Notes: generated by a model not told the origin, from the sequence alone. 41,278 nucleotides of DNA from Lentisphaeria bacterium (GCA_017507125.1 JAFWBQ010000105.1:1-41278), one strand, 5' to 3'; shown: positions 25,219 to 33,348, numbered from the stretch's first letter. Program-made: numbers and translations.

Positions 25219-25252
25219 GAAAAAAGCCGCCGTAAAATTCATCACGGCGGCT
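25219..25252 (-). terminator. Strong terminator between the AAC(3)-like gene and GH20
   Basis: AGCCGCCGT and ACGGCGGCT form a perfect 9-bp stem (25225-25233 and 25244-25252), followed on the minus strand by TTTTTT. The T-run ends only a few bases before the GH20 ribosome binding site, leaving no room for a separate promoter. Confidence 0.85.
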
Positions 25253-25276
25253 CAGGATCGAAAGAGATTCCTTTTA

Positions 25277-26047
25277 TCAGGGTTCCCAGATAAAGTCGTT
25301 GTCAGAGCGGCGCATGATCACCAGTTCCGGAGTACTCTTGAGAATAGGCAGCACTGTTGCACGGAGGATCTCCGCATCCACCAGACGGCTGAATCCGAGA
25401 CCGACTTTACCCCATTTAAGACCGCCCGCAGCCTCAACAACGTGTTCCATATCCACAAAGTAATCCTTTTTGGGGGAGTGCCAGTGGTGCTGGATGGTAC
25501 GGACATTACCGTCATAGTCATGGATGTAAAGCTCAGTGGTGTTTTTGGTGTGCAGACCGGGAACACGGGCTTCGATTTCCAACGCATGAATACAGGTATT
25601 ACAAGTAAAGTTGGTACCGAGGAAAAGGATGTGTCCCTTGTTACGCATCAGTTTGCCATAGGGTGAGTCAGGCGACCAGGGAGTATTGATGTCAATGTGT
25701 CCCTCAGTGAAAAATTTTGCTTTGGGGCCCAGTGCGCAGATGGAGTGCACCGGATGCAGACTGCGGATCACACCTTCGCGCTTACGGAAAACATTGGCAA
25801 GAGTTCCCACGGTACAGGGGGTATTCTGCACATCAAAGACCACCTGCTCCGGGTTGACATTGCCGCCCACAGTGGACATCATCAAAGTACCTTCGGGGCC
25901 GAGGACTTCAAGAAGAGCGTCGATCACGGTATCGGCACCGCCTTCAACGGGTCCCACGCGGCGCAGTGAAGAATGGGTCAGAAGACTCATACCGGGTTTG
26001 ATCCCCAGAGCTTTGAAATCATTTACAAGAGAATTGAAATCAGCCAT
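25277..26047 (-). CDS. AAC(3)/YokD-family N-acetyltransferase-like protein
   Basis: The 256-residue protein matches the fold of aminoglycoside 3-N-acetyltransferases. Visible are 'LLTHSSLRRVGPVEGGADTVIDAL' (22-45), 'VLGPEGTLMMST' and the conserved 'RSLHPVHSICALG' with two His. Further on are 'SPYGKLMRNKGHILFLGTNFTCNTCIHALE' and a Glu/Arg pair beyond it. The family uses acetyl-CoA to acetylate amino groups; chromosomal members often have non-antibiotic substrates. Its place between cutC and two glycosidases suggests amino-sugar chemistry rather than resistance, which is an inference. AAGGA precedes the ATG. A strong terminator follows. Confidence 0.85.
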   Translation of the reverse strand: MADFNSLVNDFKALGIKPGMSLLTHSSLRRVGPVEGGADTVIDALLEVLGPEGTLMMSTVGGNVNPEQVVFDVQNTPCTVGTLANVFRKREGVIRSLHPVHSICALGPKAKFFTEGHIDINTPWSPDSPYGKLMRNKGHILFLGTNFTCNTCIHALEIEARVPGLHTKNTTELYIHDYDGNVRTIQHHWHSPKKDYFVDMEHVVEAAGGLKWGKVGLGFSRLVDAEILRATVLPILKSTPELVIMRRSDNDFIWEP

Positions 26048-26066
26048 TTGTTTTTTCCTTCAGATT

Positions 26067-26849
26067 TTATTTGTCGAGATATTTATCCATAATGTCACGG
26101 ATCTCGCGGACTGTGGATTCTTCAAGATAGTCAACCGTTTCAAGTTTTTTCATCAGATAATCATCATCACCGGGCTCCATCCCGGGGACAAATTTCATAG
26201 CAGATTTGCGCTGACGGTAGCCATTGACGATGTGATAATCAAAAGGCATTCCGGGAATAAGCAGCTGAGGCAGGTCGGGAGTTTTGAAAGCGCCGCCCAG
26301 CGCCACCATGATCTTGATCCTGCCTGCCGCCTGTTCGTGGAGCTTCATGAGACGTTTGAAATCAAACTGATATCCGGGCAGAAGGGCACCGGTCAGAATA
26401 AATTCAATTCCCAGATCCACTGCCTGTTCCAGTGCTCTGGACTGATCCCTGACCGACTCAAAACCGCGGTGCAAAGTAAATCTGCGTCCGGGAACTTTGT
26501 CGATGATCTTTTTCATGCGCTTCACATCCAGTTCCCCTTCGGGGGTGACGATGCCGCACATAAATCCCTCGGCTCCGGCGTCATAAAGTGCTTCTGTGTC
26601 ACGGAGCATCACATCAAATTCAGAGTCTGTATAAAGAGGGTCGCCGGAACGGGGACGGATCATTACAAAGATCCCCAAACCGATGCCGGTTGCTTTTTTG
26701 ACCTCCATCATCTGCTTTACAAGACCGTAACTGGGAGTCAACGCGCCCTCTGTGGGACTTACATAAAGCTCCACCCGGTCAGCGCCGCCGCGCCATGCAG
26801 CAAGAGCATCATCAACATTTCTTGCGCCAACTTCAAGTTCGTATTTCAT
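26067..26849 (-). CDS. cutC: CutC-family protein
   Basis: The 260-residue TIM-barrel protein has CutC hallmarks: 'YELEVGARNVDDALAAWRGGADRVELY' at the start, 'FVMIRPRSGDPLYTDSEF' and 'RRFTLHRGFESVRDQ', where the His-Arg pair is family-conserved. CutC was named for copper tolerance, but its biochemical role is unsettled. The ATG at 26849 is chosen because GGAGG lies five bases before it; the ATG at 26861 overlaps that site. It is the first gene of an operon with an AAC(3)-like protein, GH20 and GH35. This makes a carbohydrate-related role here worth considering. Confidence 0.9.
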   Translation of the reverse strand: MKYELEVGARNVDDALAAWRGGADRVELYVSPTEGALTPSYGLVKQMMEVKKATGIGLGIFVMIRPRSGDPLYTDSEFDVMLRDTEALYDAGAEGFMCGIVTPEGELDVKRMKKIIDKVPGRRFTLHRGFESVRDQSRALEQAVDLGIEFILTGALLPGYQFDFKRLMKLHEQAAGRIKIMVALGGAFKTPDLPQLLIPGMPFDYHIVNGYRQRKSAMKFVPGMEPGDDDYLMKKLETVDYLEESTVREIRDIMDKYLDK

Positions 26850-26884
26850 CATCACCTCCATATTGTAACTTCAAACATCTTCAA

Positions 26885-26913
26885 AATATACCACAGCATT
26901 ATTCCTTTGTCAA
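26885..26913 (-). promoter_or_regulatory. cutC operon promoter
   Basis: Consensus TTGACA (26913-26908), 17 bp ending TGTGG, TATATT (26890-26885). It is among the best promoters in the window and lies just after the GT2 gene stop. Confidence 0.85.
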
Positions 26914-26927
26914 GGCGCCGATACCAA

Positions 26928-27665
26928 TCATCCCCGGAGGTTTTTAATAATACGGGGCAAATTTTTGAGCACTTTCATACAGAAAATGCTGTATGCCGCA
27001 AGAGGATTCTGTCCGTAACGGCATTTGACCTTCAGCTCATCTTTGAGACAGCGGTAAACATACCGGTCAGAAAGTCCGTCCTCAAGGTAAAATGCCACAG
27101 GTACGGGAACATAAAGGACAGGTATTTCTTTTACATTGACGGCACGGTACATGAAGTCATAATCTCCGAGAAGTCTGAAACTTTCATCGTAGGTACCGAT
27201 CTCTTCATAAATGCGCCGGGGGACAAACATGGAAGGATGAGGTGCAAAGGCCCCGATGAATCTCTTGTTTTCGCGGAATCCTTTGACCACCCCCTGATGC
27301 TGATAAATCACATCGCCCCAAAAAATGCGGTCAAAGGAACCATTCCTGCGGAATGACCCGGCAACAGTCGCCAAGGCTCCCGGCAGGTAGCGGTCCCCTG
27401 AATTGATCATGCCTATGACATCACCGGAACAATGGGAGATCCCTTTGTTCATGGCGTTATAGATGCCGCTGTCTTTTTCGCTGACAAAATAGGCAAGGGA
27501 GTCTGAATATTTCTCAATGATCTCAGGCGTACCGTCAGTGGAGGCACCATCAATCACCACATACTCCAGCTCAAAACCCTCCTGCTGCTGTTCAAGAACA
27601 GACTTAAGCGTTTCCTCAATATGCGCCCTGTCATTCCGGACGATTGTCACAATTGAAATTTTCAT
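26928..27665 (-). CDS. GT2-family glycosyltransferase
   Basis: The 245-residue protein is a GT-A fold glycosyltransferase. It opens 'MKISIVTIVRNDRAHIEETLKSVLEQ', followed by the nucleotide-binding 'VVIDGASTDGT', 'SEKDSGIYNAMNKGI', and 'GMINSGDRYLPGAL' in the DxD position. Then come 'HPSMFVPRRIYEEIGTYDESF' and 'LGDYDFMYRAV'. It resembles WcaA-like enzymes acting on surface polysaccharide or LPS sugars. No transmembrane segment is present, so it is cytosolic or peripheral. A strong hairpin at 27685-27709 lies just before its weak ribosome binding site (GAAGAAAA). Confidence 0.9.
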   Translation of the reverse strand: MKISIVTIVRNDRAHIEETLKSVLEQQQEGFELEYVVIDGASTDGTPEIIEKYSDSLAYFVSEKDSGIYNAMNKGISHCSGDVIGMINSGDRYLPGALATVAGSFRRNGSFDRIFWGDVIYQHQGVVKGFRENKRFIGAFAPHPSMFVPRRIYEEIGTYDESFRLLGDYDFMYRAVNVKEIPVLYVPVPVAFYLEDGLSDRYVYRCLKDELKVKCRYGQNPLAAYSIFCMKVLKNLPRIIKNLRG

Positions 27666-27680
27666 ATATTTTTCTTCAAT

Positions 27681-27709
27681 TAAAATGACCGGGAGAGACT
27701 CCCGGTCAT
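27681..27709 (-). terminator. Hairpin between hpf and the GT2 gene
   Basis: ATGACCGGGAG and CTCCCGGTCAT form an 11-bp perfect stem with a 3-base loop, followed by TTTTAATT on the minus strand. A second stem, CGGCGT/ACGCCG (27726-27744), precedes it. The pair could end the lptB-hpf transcript, or form a structured leader for the GT2 gene. Confidence 0.65.
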
Positions 27710-27750
27710 CTCAAGATCTTTTATACGGCGTTTTCCGGACGCCGATTCAG

Positions 27751-27779
27751 ATAAAAGTATCGATTTCTGATTTATTCAA
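27751..27779 (-). promoter_or_regulatory. Possible GT2 promoter
   Basis: TTGAAT (27779-27774), 17 bp, TTTTAT (27756-27751): four matches of six at each box. Its start would fall at the 5' foot of the CGGCGT/ACGCCG hairpin. This is weaker than the other promoters in the window. Confidence 0.3.
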
Positions 27780-27791
27780 TCACTCAGTAAC

Positions 27792-28145
27792 TTACTCCTC
27801 ACCTGCCATGGCAGTTTCAATGCGGGCGCGTTCCAGATCTCTCAGAGCCACCCCCCGGTGATCGCGGACACGGTCGGTCAGCACGTAGAGTTGATGTCCG
27901 ACCTTGTCGACTGCAGCATCGAAGGAACGATAGAGATCAAGACTTTCGACCTCTGCCTTGAGGGTGTGGAACTTGCAATTCAGAACCAGAGTAGTTGAAA
28001 AGCGGTTCTTTTCACGAGTGAAAACAACGGTTGCGGATGTAATCTTCAGAGGAGTAGCAGAAACCAGGGACTTAAGCTGTTCAGTAACGTAACCGTAAAT
28101 GGCCTGAGTGATGCCGAACTGTCTGCCGATGATGGAAATGTTCAT
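27792..28145 (-). CDS. hpf: Ribosome hibernation-promoting factor
   Basis: The 117-residue protein is a short-form HPF/RaiA. It opens 'MNISIIGRQFGITQAIYGYVTEQL', followed by 'ATVVFTREKNRFSTTLVLNCKFHTLKAE' and 'DLYRSFDAAVDKVGHQL', the standard beta-alpha-beta fold that binds the 30S decoding region and idles ribosomes in stationary phase. A short charged tail follows. It lies after lptB, as in many proteobacterial lptB-rpoN-hpf loci but without rpoN. AGGAGAG lies before the ATG. Confidence 0.92.
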   Translation of the reverse strand: MNISIIGRQFGITQAIYGYVTEQLKSLVSATPLKITSATVVFTREKNRFSTTLVLNCKFHTLKAEVESLDLYRSFDAAVDKVGHQLYVLTDRVRDHRGVALRDLERARIETAMAGEE

Positions 28146-28170
28146 AATTACTCTCCTGTTTTTATTAACA

Positions 28171-28187
28171 CCGGAACCTGTTTCCGG
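28171..28187 (-). other. Hairpin between lptB and hpf
   Basis: CCGGAA (28171-28176) and TTCCGG (28182-28187) form a perfect 6-bp stem with a 5-base loop, without a T-run. It lies just ahead of the hpf ribosome binding site. It may mark mRNA processing or tune expression of hpf relative to lptB. Confidence 0.4.
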
Positions 28188-28195
28188 GTTATGGA

Positions 28196-28942
28196 CTACA
28201 ACTTGAAACTGTCGCCGAAGTACACCTTCTGTGCCTCCGGATCGTTGATCAGATAATCGCTTGTTCCCTCCACTAAAACTTTACCATCTGCCATAAGATA
28301 GGCACGATCTACAACTTTCAAAGCATCACTTACATTGTGGTCAGTGATGAGAATTCCAAGGTTCCGCTCGTCTTTGAGTCTCAGTATGATATCCCGGACA
28401 TTGCTCACAGCCAGAGGATCAACGCCGCTGAAAGGTTCATCAAGCATGATAAACGCAGGATTTGTCACCATGGCACGGGTAATTTCGAGCCGGCGTCTTT
28501 CGCCGCCTGAAAGAGTCATTGCCTTCTGATGGCGGAGTTTGGTCAATCCCAGATCTTCCATAAGAGCTTCACAACGCTCTTTGCGTTCCCTTCCGGAGAT
28601 ATCAAGGGTCTGAAGGATAGCCATAATATTTTCTTCAACAGTAAGTTTACGGAAGATGGAAGGCTCCTGAGCGAGATATCCCATGCCCATGCGGGCACGC
28701 AGATACATCGGCATATCAGTCACATCCACGCCGCGGAACTTAACAGAACCGCCGTCAGGACGGACAAGACCCATAACCATATAAAAGCTGGTCGTTTTGC
28801 CGGCTCCATTGGGACCGAAAAGTCCAACGACCTCTCCGGCACGAACATTGATCGAGACGCCCCTGACCACCTGGCGGCCACGATAGATCTTGACCAGCCC
28901 TTCGGCCTCAACTAACATCTCATTTTTCGGGTATTCATTCAT
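28196..28942 (-). CDS. lptB: LPS export ABC transporter ATP-binding protein LptB
   Basis: The 248-residue ATPase drives LPS extraction by LptFG at the inner membrane. Walker A is GPNGAGKT (43-50), with a Q-loop in 'GMGYLAQEPSIFRKLTVEENIMAIL', the signature LSGGERRRLEITRAM and Walker B 'FIMLDEPFSGVDPLAV'. The H-loop is 'ILITDHNVSDAL'. 'YLAQEPSIFRKLTVEENI' and the 'FSGVDP' form are characteristic of LptB. The gene has its own promoter at 28963-28991 with a short leader of about 15 nt and only a weak AGG ahead of the ATG. An lptF/G homologue lies 2 kb upstream in the same direction. Confidence 0.93.
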   Translation of the reverse strand: MNEYPKNEMLVEAEGLVKIYRGRQVVRGVSINVRAGEVVGLFGPNGAGKTTSFYMVMGLVRPDGGSVKFRGVDVTDMPMYLRARMGMGYLAQEPSIFRKLTVEENIMAILQTLDISGRERKERCEALMEDLGLTKLRHQKAMTLSGGERRRLEITRAMVTNPAFIMLDEPFSGVDPLAVSNVRDIILRLKDERNLGILITDHNVSDALKVVDRAYLMADGKVLVEGTSDYLINDPEAQKVYFGDSFKL

Positions 28943-28962
28943 TATTTCTGCTACCTGGTACT

Positions 28963-28991
28963 ATTATAACACAATCTTTTTAAAATTTCAA
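28963..28991 (-). promoter_or_regulatory. lptB-hpf promoter
   Basis: TTGAAA (28991-28986), 17 bp ending in TGT, consensus TATAAT (28968-28963). Just upstream, the rsmG stop codon sits in the loop of an A8/T8 hairpin (about 29005-29023). Poly-A/T tracts there may act as an UP element. Confidence 0.85.
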
Positions 28992-29010
28992 GTCCTTTTT
29001 TAAAAAAAAA

Positions 29011-29649
29011 TCATTTTTTTTCTGAATAAACCATAACTCGTGCACCGCATCCCGGCAATTCAAATTCAGGAGTCATGTGCCATGCGCTGCCGAGTACGGG
29101 CAGCTCTCCGGCGGCCTGTCCGGGGGTCTTATAAAAAATGAACCTTCCCCCGCGGCAGGGAAAACCGGACGCGGCTTTCGCCAGAAGAGGAGACTCCGCC
29201 ACAGCCCTTGCGGTCACAATATGAAACTTGTTTCTGAAACTCTGCTGCCGGTTGAGTTCTTCGATCCTGCCGTGAACAGTTTTCAGATTTTTCAATCCCA
29301 GGGTCTGTGCGGCGCTTTCCACAAAACGGAGCTTTTTCAATGTGCTGTCAATGGCAGTGATCTGAAGCCGGGGATAAGCAAGGGCCAATATCAGAGAAGG
29401 GAAACCTGCCCCGCATCCCAAATCGGCGATCTGATAATTTTCTGAAGTGATTTCAGGGAAAAATCTGGCGATGACCAGAGAATCTGCGGCGTGTTTGAGA
29501 TCAAATTCTTCTTTTCCCGTAATGCGGGTCAGGTTGATATGTTTATTAGTTTCTTCAAGAAACAACCGCAGTTTTTCGCAGTGTGCGGCAAAAAAGGCAG
29601 GATCTGCGACCTGACACTCTGCAGCAAATTTTTCGAGTTCAAAACTCAC
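29011..29649 (-). CDS. rsmG: 16S rRNA m7G527 methyltransferase RsmG
   Basis: RsmG (GidB) methylates G527 of 16S rRNA using SAM. The 212-residue protein has 'NKHINLTRITGKEEFDLKHAADSL' (35-58), the SAM loop 'ADLGCGAGFPSLILALAYP' from residue 75, and 'ITAIDSTLKKLRFVESAAQTLGL'. It also has 'VTARAVAESPLL', where RA is a family motif. The start is GTG 29649, with GGAGG six bases upstream, overlapping the stop of the membrane-protein gene as GTGA. Confidence 0.93.
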   Translation of the reverse strand: MSFELEKFAAECQVADPAFFAAHCEKLRLFLEETNKHINLTRITGKEEFDLKHAADSLVIARFFPEITSENYQIADLGCGAGFPSLILALAYPRLQITAIDSTLKKLRFVESAAQTLGLKNLKTVHGRIEELNRQQSFRNKFHIVTARAVAESPLLAKAASGFPCRGGRFIFYKTPGQAAGELPVLGSAWHMTPEFELPGCGARVMVYSEKK

Positions 29650-30215
29650 AATGCACCTCCTTCACGTGTCATAACAAGTGCCCACAGTGCAGAGAGTGCA
29701 GCAGCCCCCCAGAGCCCGCAGCAAAGCAGCCGGAACCATTTTTTTGAGCCGGCCATCCGGAAATAATCCCTCATGGCACAAGGTTTTCCGGAAATCCATA
29801 TTCCGGCGATCCCCGTAAACCAGCCGATAAAAGCCAGCAGGGGAAAACCCGGAGTCCTGAATTCAAAAGTATAATGTACCAGAGAATATCCCAGCAATAT
29901 AAGCACACCACCCAACGCCCGGGCGGCAGGATAATCCACAAAGAAAAAACCCAGTATGGGCACGATCACGGCTATCGGCCAGAGAAAAGGCAGAAGAAAC
30001 TGGGGCGAAACGACAACTGCATGGGGAACACACAAAGCAAGAGCGACCCAACCGAACAAAAGTCCGATCCACCTGTTTCTGGCAAAGGCTTCAAATTTCC
30101 CGATCCTCTCCGGGATCGCCGCAAAAGTCAGGAAAGAAGAAAAAAGAAAGAGCAGTATCCCTGAACAGAAAGCTATTCTTCCCCAAAGGATCTGAGGAAT
30201 ATCAACATCAAACAT
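29646..30215 (-). CDS. Multi-pass membrane protein, unknown function
   Basis: The 189-residue protein has about six hydrophobic segments, for example 'IAFCSGILLFLFSSFLTFA', 'LLPFLWPIAVIVPILGFFF' and 'LLAFIGWFTGIAGIWI'. There are no recognisable catalytic motifs. AAAGGAGG lies before the ATG. It overlaps tatD by 8 bp and rsmG by 4 bp, so the three are translationally coupled. No function is assigned. Confidence 0.75.
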   Translation of the reverse strand: MFDVDIPQILWGRIAFCSGILLFLFSSFLTFAAIPERIGKFEAFARNRWIGLLFGWVALALCVPHAVVVSPQFLLPFLWPIAVIVPILGFFFVDYPAARALGGVLILLGYSLVHYTFEFRTPGFPLLAFIGWFTGIAGIWISGKPCAMRDYFRMAGSKKWFRLLCCGLWGAAALSALWALVMTREGGAL

Positions 30216-31047
30216 AAAAGTCCTCCTTTTTCAATATTTGCGCCTGACGTTCCTCCACACCGAAAAAGCGTCTGCCGTTATTGCAGGCAAGAGAGCACAC
30301 CTCACCTATGGTCATCCCGCGCACTGCCGCGACCTGAGCAGCAACAAGTCCGAGAAAACCGGGATGATTCTCCCTGCCCCGGTAGGGGACAGGTGCAAGA
30401 TAGGGCGAATCGGTTTCAAGGAGCAGCCGCTCTGCCGGAAGCCTTCTTGCGATATCACGGATATTTTCGGCACGTTTGAATGTGACCATTCCGGTAATGC
30501 CGATATAGCCTCCCAATTCCAGAATTTTTTCTCCCCACTTCCAATCTCCGGTAAAACAGTGGACCTCAAAACGTCCTCCGGAGGCGGTAAAATCCTGAAG
30601 AAGCGCCATACCGTCCTTAAAAGCGGCATCATCTCCCTGATCCCTCAAGTGAACGATTGCCGGTTTGTTCCATTCAAGGGCAAGCTGAAGAAATCCGGCA
30701 AAGACCTCTCTCTGCCGCGGGGCAGTTTCGGCGGCATAAAAGTAATCCAGCCCCAACTCCCCCACTGCCGCAAGAAGCGGATCATCGCGGAATGTCTCAA
30801 AATCGCTGATATTACCGGAAAAACGCTCCACACTGCCGGGATGAATCCCGACAGAAAAAATACAGTCAGGAACTGCATGGGCAAAGGAACGCGCCCTGAG
30901 GCTTTCAAGAAAATCACCGCCCACGGCATTAAGTTCCAGCGTTTCGGGAAAAACCCCGGCGCCTAAAGCGTCCGCCAGAATCCTGTTACGATATTCAGCA
31001 GGAGAAGCCTCACCTGAATAATGAAAATGAGTATCAAAAAGCTGCAC
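30208..31047 (-). CDS. tatD: TatD-family metal-dependent hydrolase
   Basis: The 279-residue protein is a TatD-type DNase or hydrolase with the full metal set: HxH in 'FDTHFHYSG', Glu in 'AAVGELGLDYFYA', His in 'PAIVHLRDQ', His in 'EVHCFTGDW' and Asp in 'LLETDSPYLAPVPYRGRENHP'. TatD proteins have 3'-5' exonuclease activity and a quality-control role. The start is GTG 31047, with GGAG nine bases upstream. Confidence 0.92.
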   Translation of the reverse strand: MQLFDTHFHYSGEASPAEYRNRILADALGAGVFPETLELNAVGGDFLESLRARSFAHAVPDCIFSVGIHPGSVERFSGNISDFETFRDDPLLAAVGELGLDYFYAAETAPRQREVFAGFLQLALEWNKPAIVHLRDQGDDAAFKDGMALLQDFTASGGRFEVHCFTGDWKWGEKILELGGYIGITGMVTFKRAENIRDIARRLPAERLLLETDSPYLAPVPYRGRENHPGFLGLVAAQVAAVRGMTIGEVCSLACNNGRRFFGVEERQAQILKKEDFYV

Positions 31048-31070
31048 TTGAAAAAACTCCGGAAAAATCT

Positions 31071-32423
31071 TCAGTTACGATCAAAAAAGACCCGCCAGAC
31101 ACCATAGGTTATGAATGCTGCCGTAGGCAGAGTCCCGGCAATCAGCGGCGGGACAACTCCAGCCTTGCCGAAAATAAGAAATACTTGGGCGATAACGATA
31201 TAGACCACGATAATAACCACAGCTGAAATCACGGCAAGCAGACTCCCGGTACGTTCGTTCCGGGTCGCCAGAGGTATACCGAGAAAAACAGCGATAAGAC
31301 ATGCCCAGGGGAAGGAGATGCGGTAATAGAACAATGTCATATAAATACAACGGACCCGATCCGGCATATTCGCATTCCGTTTAACAAGATCAAAGATCTC
31401 AGAGGTGGAAAGATCATCTTTTTCGCGTACAGCATTTGTAATGTCATCGGGACGTTCAGGAATGTGTCTCCGGCTGAAAAGGATCTTTTGGTATTTTTCT
31501 TCCTTATGAATCTGGGATGTTCCCCGGCTGGCGGAATGATCGTGTTCATCTTTGCGGTCAAAGCTGACAAAAAATCCCTCCATAAAAGTCCACACTCTTT
31601 TTTTCCGGTCAAAATCGACCCGTTGGGCAAATATATCGATCTTTCTGCCGTTGAGAGCCTTGAAAATAGCCTCCCGCTGTCCGTCACGATCCTGAGCAAG
31701 AATTCGTGCGGCATGGGTAGGGAAAAGCCGTGTAACGGTGTCGCGGCAGCGGGGGGTACCCGGTTCACCAATGAGCTGGCGGATCAAATTTTCATCCCAG
31801 AAAGTTCTCAAAGTCACATTGTTTTGGGATTCACCCTTTACAAAAGTCTTGAAAAGCCAGTTCCGTTTGCCGTCCGGACTGCGGTACGCCAGCAAATGCT
31901 GTACAGTCCGCCGTTTTTCTGCTGTTGCGGCATAAAGACGCTCAGCCATATTTTCTGTTTTCGGCACCAGAAATTCATTAAAAAATATATTAACAGCAGT
32001 CACCAGAAGACCGACTGCGAAAATAGGCACACCACAGCGGAAGAGAGAGATCCCGGAAGCACGCATTGCAGTGATTTCCAGATTTTTTCCGAAAGTCGCC
32101 ATACACCACATACAGCCGAGCAGCATGGAAATAGGCAGAATAAAACGAATATTTCCAGGCATCTTTACCAGCAGGAATTTGATGATATCGCTGATGGGAG
32201 ACTCTGCCTCAAGAAATTCTGAAATATAATTATACACATCACTCAATACAAAAAGAGTGATGAAGACCAGCATCAGAATACAATATTTCACCAGAAACTC
32301 CCGGAGGATATACCAATCCAGTATCCACAGGGGAAACCAACGGCGCGGCATGGTGAAATATTTACCGCAATCTTTGATGTTAAATAATTTACTCACAAAT
32401 ATACAACTCCATAAAAAAGTCAT
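31071..32423 (-). CDS. LptF/LptG-family LPS export permease
   Basis: The protein (450 residues from the overlapping ATG) belongs to the YjgP/YjgQ family. It opens its domain with 'WILDWYILREFLVKYCILMLVFITLFVLSD', followed by 'MPGNIRFILPISMLLGCMWCMATFGKNLEITAMRASGISLFR' and a large periplasmic loop. Three C-terminal membrane segments follow ('PWACLIAVFLGIPLATRNERTG', 'VISAVVIIVVYIVIAQVFLIFG'). LptF/G form the channel that lifts LPS toward the Lpt bridge, with LptB as ATPase. The start is uncertain. The ATG at 32423 overlaps the xerD stop (ATGA), a GTG at 32396 has GGAG ten bases upstream, and an ATG at 32351 is closest to the family start. Only one of the F/G pair is in the window. Confidence 0.88.
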   Translation of the reverse strand: MTFLWSCIFVSKLFNIKDCGKYFTMPRRWFPLWILDWYILREFLVKYCILMLVFITLFVLSDVYNYISEFLEAESPISDIIKFLLVKMPGNIRFILPISMLLGCMWCMATFGKNLEITAMRASGISLFRCGVPIFAVGLLVTAVNIFFNEFLVPKTENMAERLYAATAEKRRTVQHLLAYRSPDGKRNWLFKTFVKGESQNNVTLRTFWDENLIRQLIGEPGTPRCRDTVTRLFPTHAARILAQDRDGQREAIFKALNGRKIDIFAQRVDFDRKKRVWTFMEGFFVSFDRKDEHDHSASRGTSQIHKEEKYQKILFSRRHIPERPDDITNAVREKDDLSTSEIFDLVKRNANMPDRVRCIYMTLFYYRISFPWACLIAVFLGIPLATRNERTGSLLAVISAVVIIVVYIVIAQVFLIFGKAGVVPPLIAGTLPTAAFITYGVWRVFFDRN

Positions 32424-33319
32424 CGTCTGGGATGCAGACGGCGCAGTACCGCCAAAGCTCCGTTGGGATCGACATGAGTATAGACCTCAGTGGTCGAAAT
32501 ATCGCTGTGCCCCAGCATCTCCTGAATACAACGCAAATCAGCCCCGTGAGAGAGCAGATGCGTGGCGAAACTGTGCCGGAGAGTGTGCGGATGAACACTT
32601 CTGTTGATTCCTGCCCGCACAGCTGCGATCTGCACAATGCTCCAAACCCATTCCCGGTTGAGCTTTCTGCCGCTTTTTGAAAGCAAAAGCCAGGGGGCTT
32701 TCGGATTCTTTTCCGCCAGCACCGGCCGTGCCATGCTCAAATACCGGCGCATCACCCGGAATGCCGGACGTCCGCAGGGTACGACACGGGTCTTACTGCC
32801 CTTACCGGTCACCCGGAGTATGCCGCCTTCAATATCACAATCAGTGACCTTGAGAGAAGTCAACTCTGAGGCTCTCAAACCGGAGCCGTAAAGCAGTTCT
32901 ATCATCAACCGGTTCCGCATCTCAAGTTCGCCCTCTGTTGTGCTGAAAGCGGTGATCAGCTGATCCACCTCTGACTCTGAAAGAAAATCCGGAAGGATCT
33001 TCCAACGCCTGGGCGAATCCATAACTGCAGTAAAATCCTTCTCGATGCGACCTTCATCTGCCAGATAGCTGAAAAGCAGTCTGAGGGAGATAAGCCTTCT
33101 TGCCACCGTCGAACTTTTCATGGGGTGTTCCTTGCAATGCTGCAGATAATCCAAAAGGTCATCCACCCCCAGAAGCAGCCACTCTTTCCTGCCGGATTCT
33201 TCAAAAAAAACTGCGGCATCTCTCAAATCTGAGGCATAAGCTGCCACGGAATTTGCACTCAATCCCCGTTCAAAGGTCAGATATCCGACCAATAAACCGA
33301 TATCCCGCTCAAAAGCCAT
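32420..33319 (-). CDS. xerD: Tyrosine recombinase XerD/XerC
   Basis: The 299-residue protein is a chromosome-dimer resolution recombinase. The catalytic residues are all present: R149 (GLRASEL), K173 (GKGSKTR), H245 and R248 (HPHTLRHSFATHLL), H271 (LGHSDISTTEVY) and Y280. These are one position off the E. coli XerD numbering, so XerD is favoured over XerC. The N-terminal SAM-like domain ('YLTFERGLSANSVAAYASDL') is intact. It sits in a housekeeping operon without phage or integron neighbours. GGGAAGG lies before the ATG. Confidence 0.9.
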   Translation of the reverse strand: MAFERDIGLLVGYLTFERGLSANSVAAYASDLRDAAVFFEESGRKEWLLLGVDDLLDYLQHCKEHPMKSSTVARRLISLRLLFSYLADEGRIEKDFTAVMDSPRRWKILPDFLSESEVDQLITAFSTTEGELEMRNRLMIELLYGSGLRASELTSLKVTDCDIEGGILRVTGKGSKTRVVPCGRPAFRVMRRYLSMARPVLAEKNPKAPWLLLSKSGRKLNREWVWSIVQIAAVRAGINRSVHPHTLRHSFATHLLSHGADLRCIQEMLGHSDISTTEVYTHVDPNGALAVLRRLHPRR

Positions 33320-33348
33320 GCAAACGCCTTCCCCGCGTCAGAAAACAA

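Noticed and set aside
25277..26047. Aminoglycoside resistance gene
   Set aside because: The fold matches AAC(3), but the gene sits in a sugar-related operon without mobile elements; resistance cannot be inferred from the fold.
25686..27356. 556-codon open frame on the plus strand
   Set aside because: It spans the antisense of three recognisable genes (AAC(3)-like, cutC, GT2) and their intergenic promoter.
32420..33319. Phage or integron integrase
   Set aside because: Residue positions match XerD and the neighbours are housekeeping genes, with no attachment site, tRNA or cargo.
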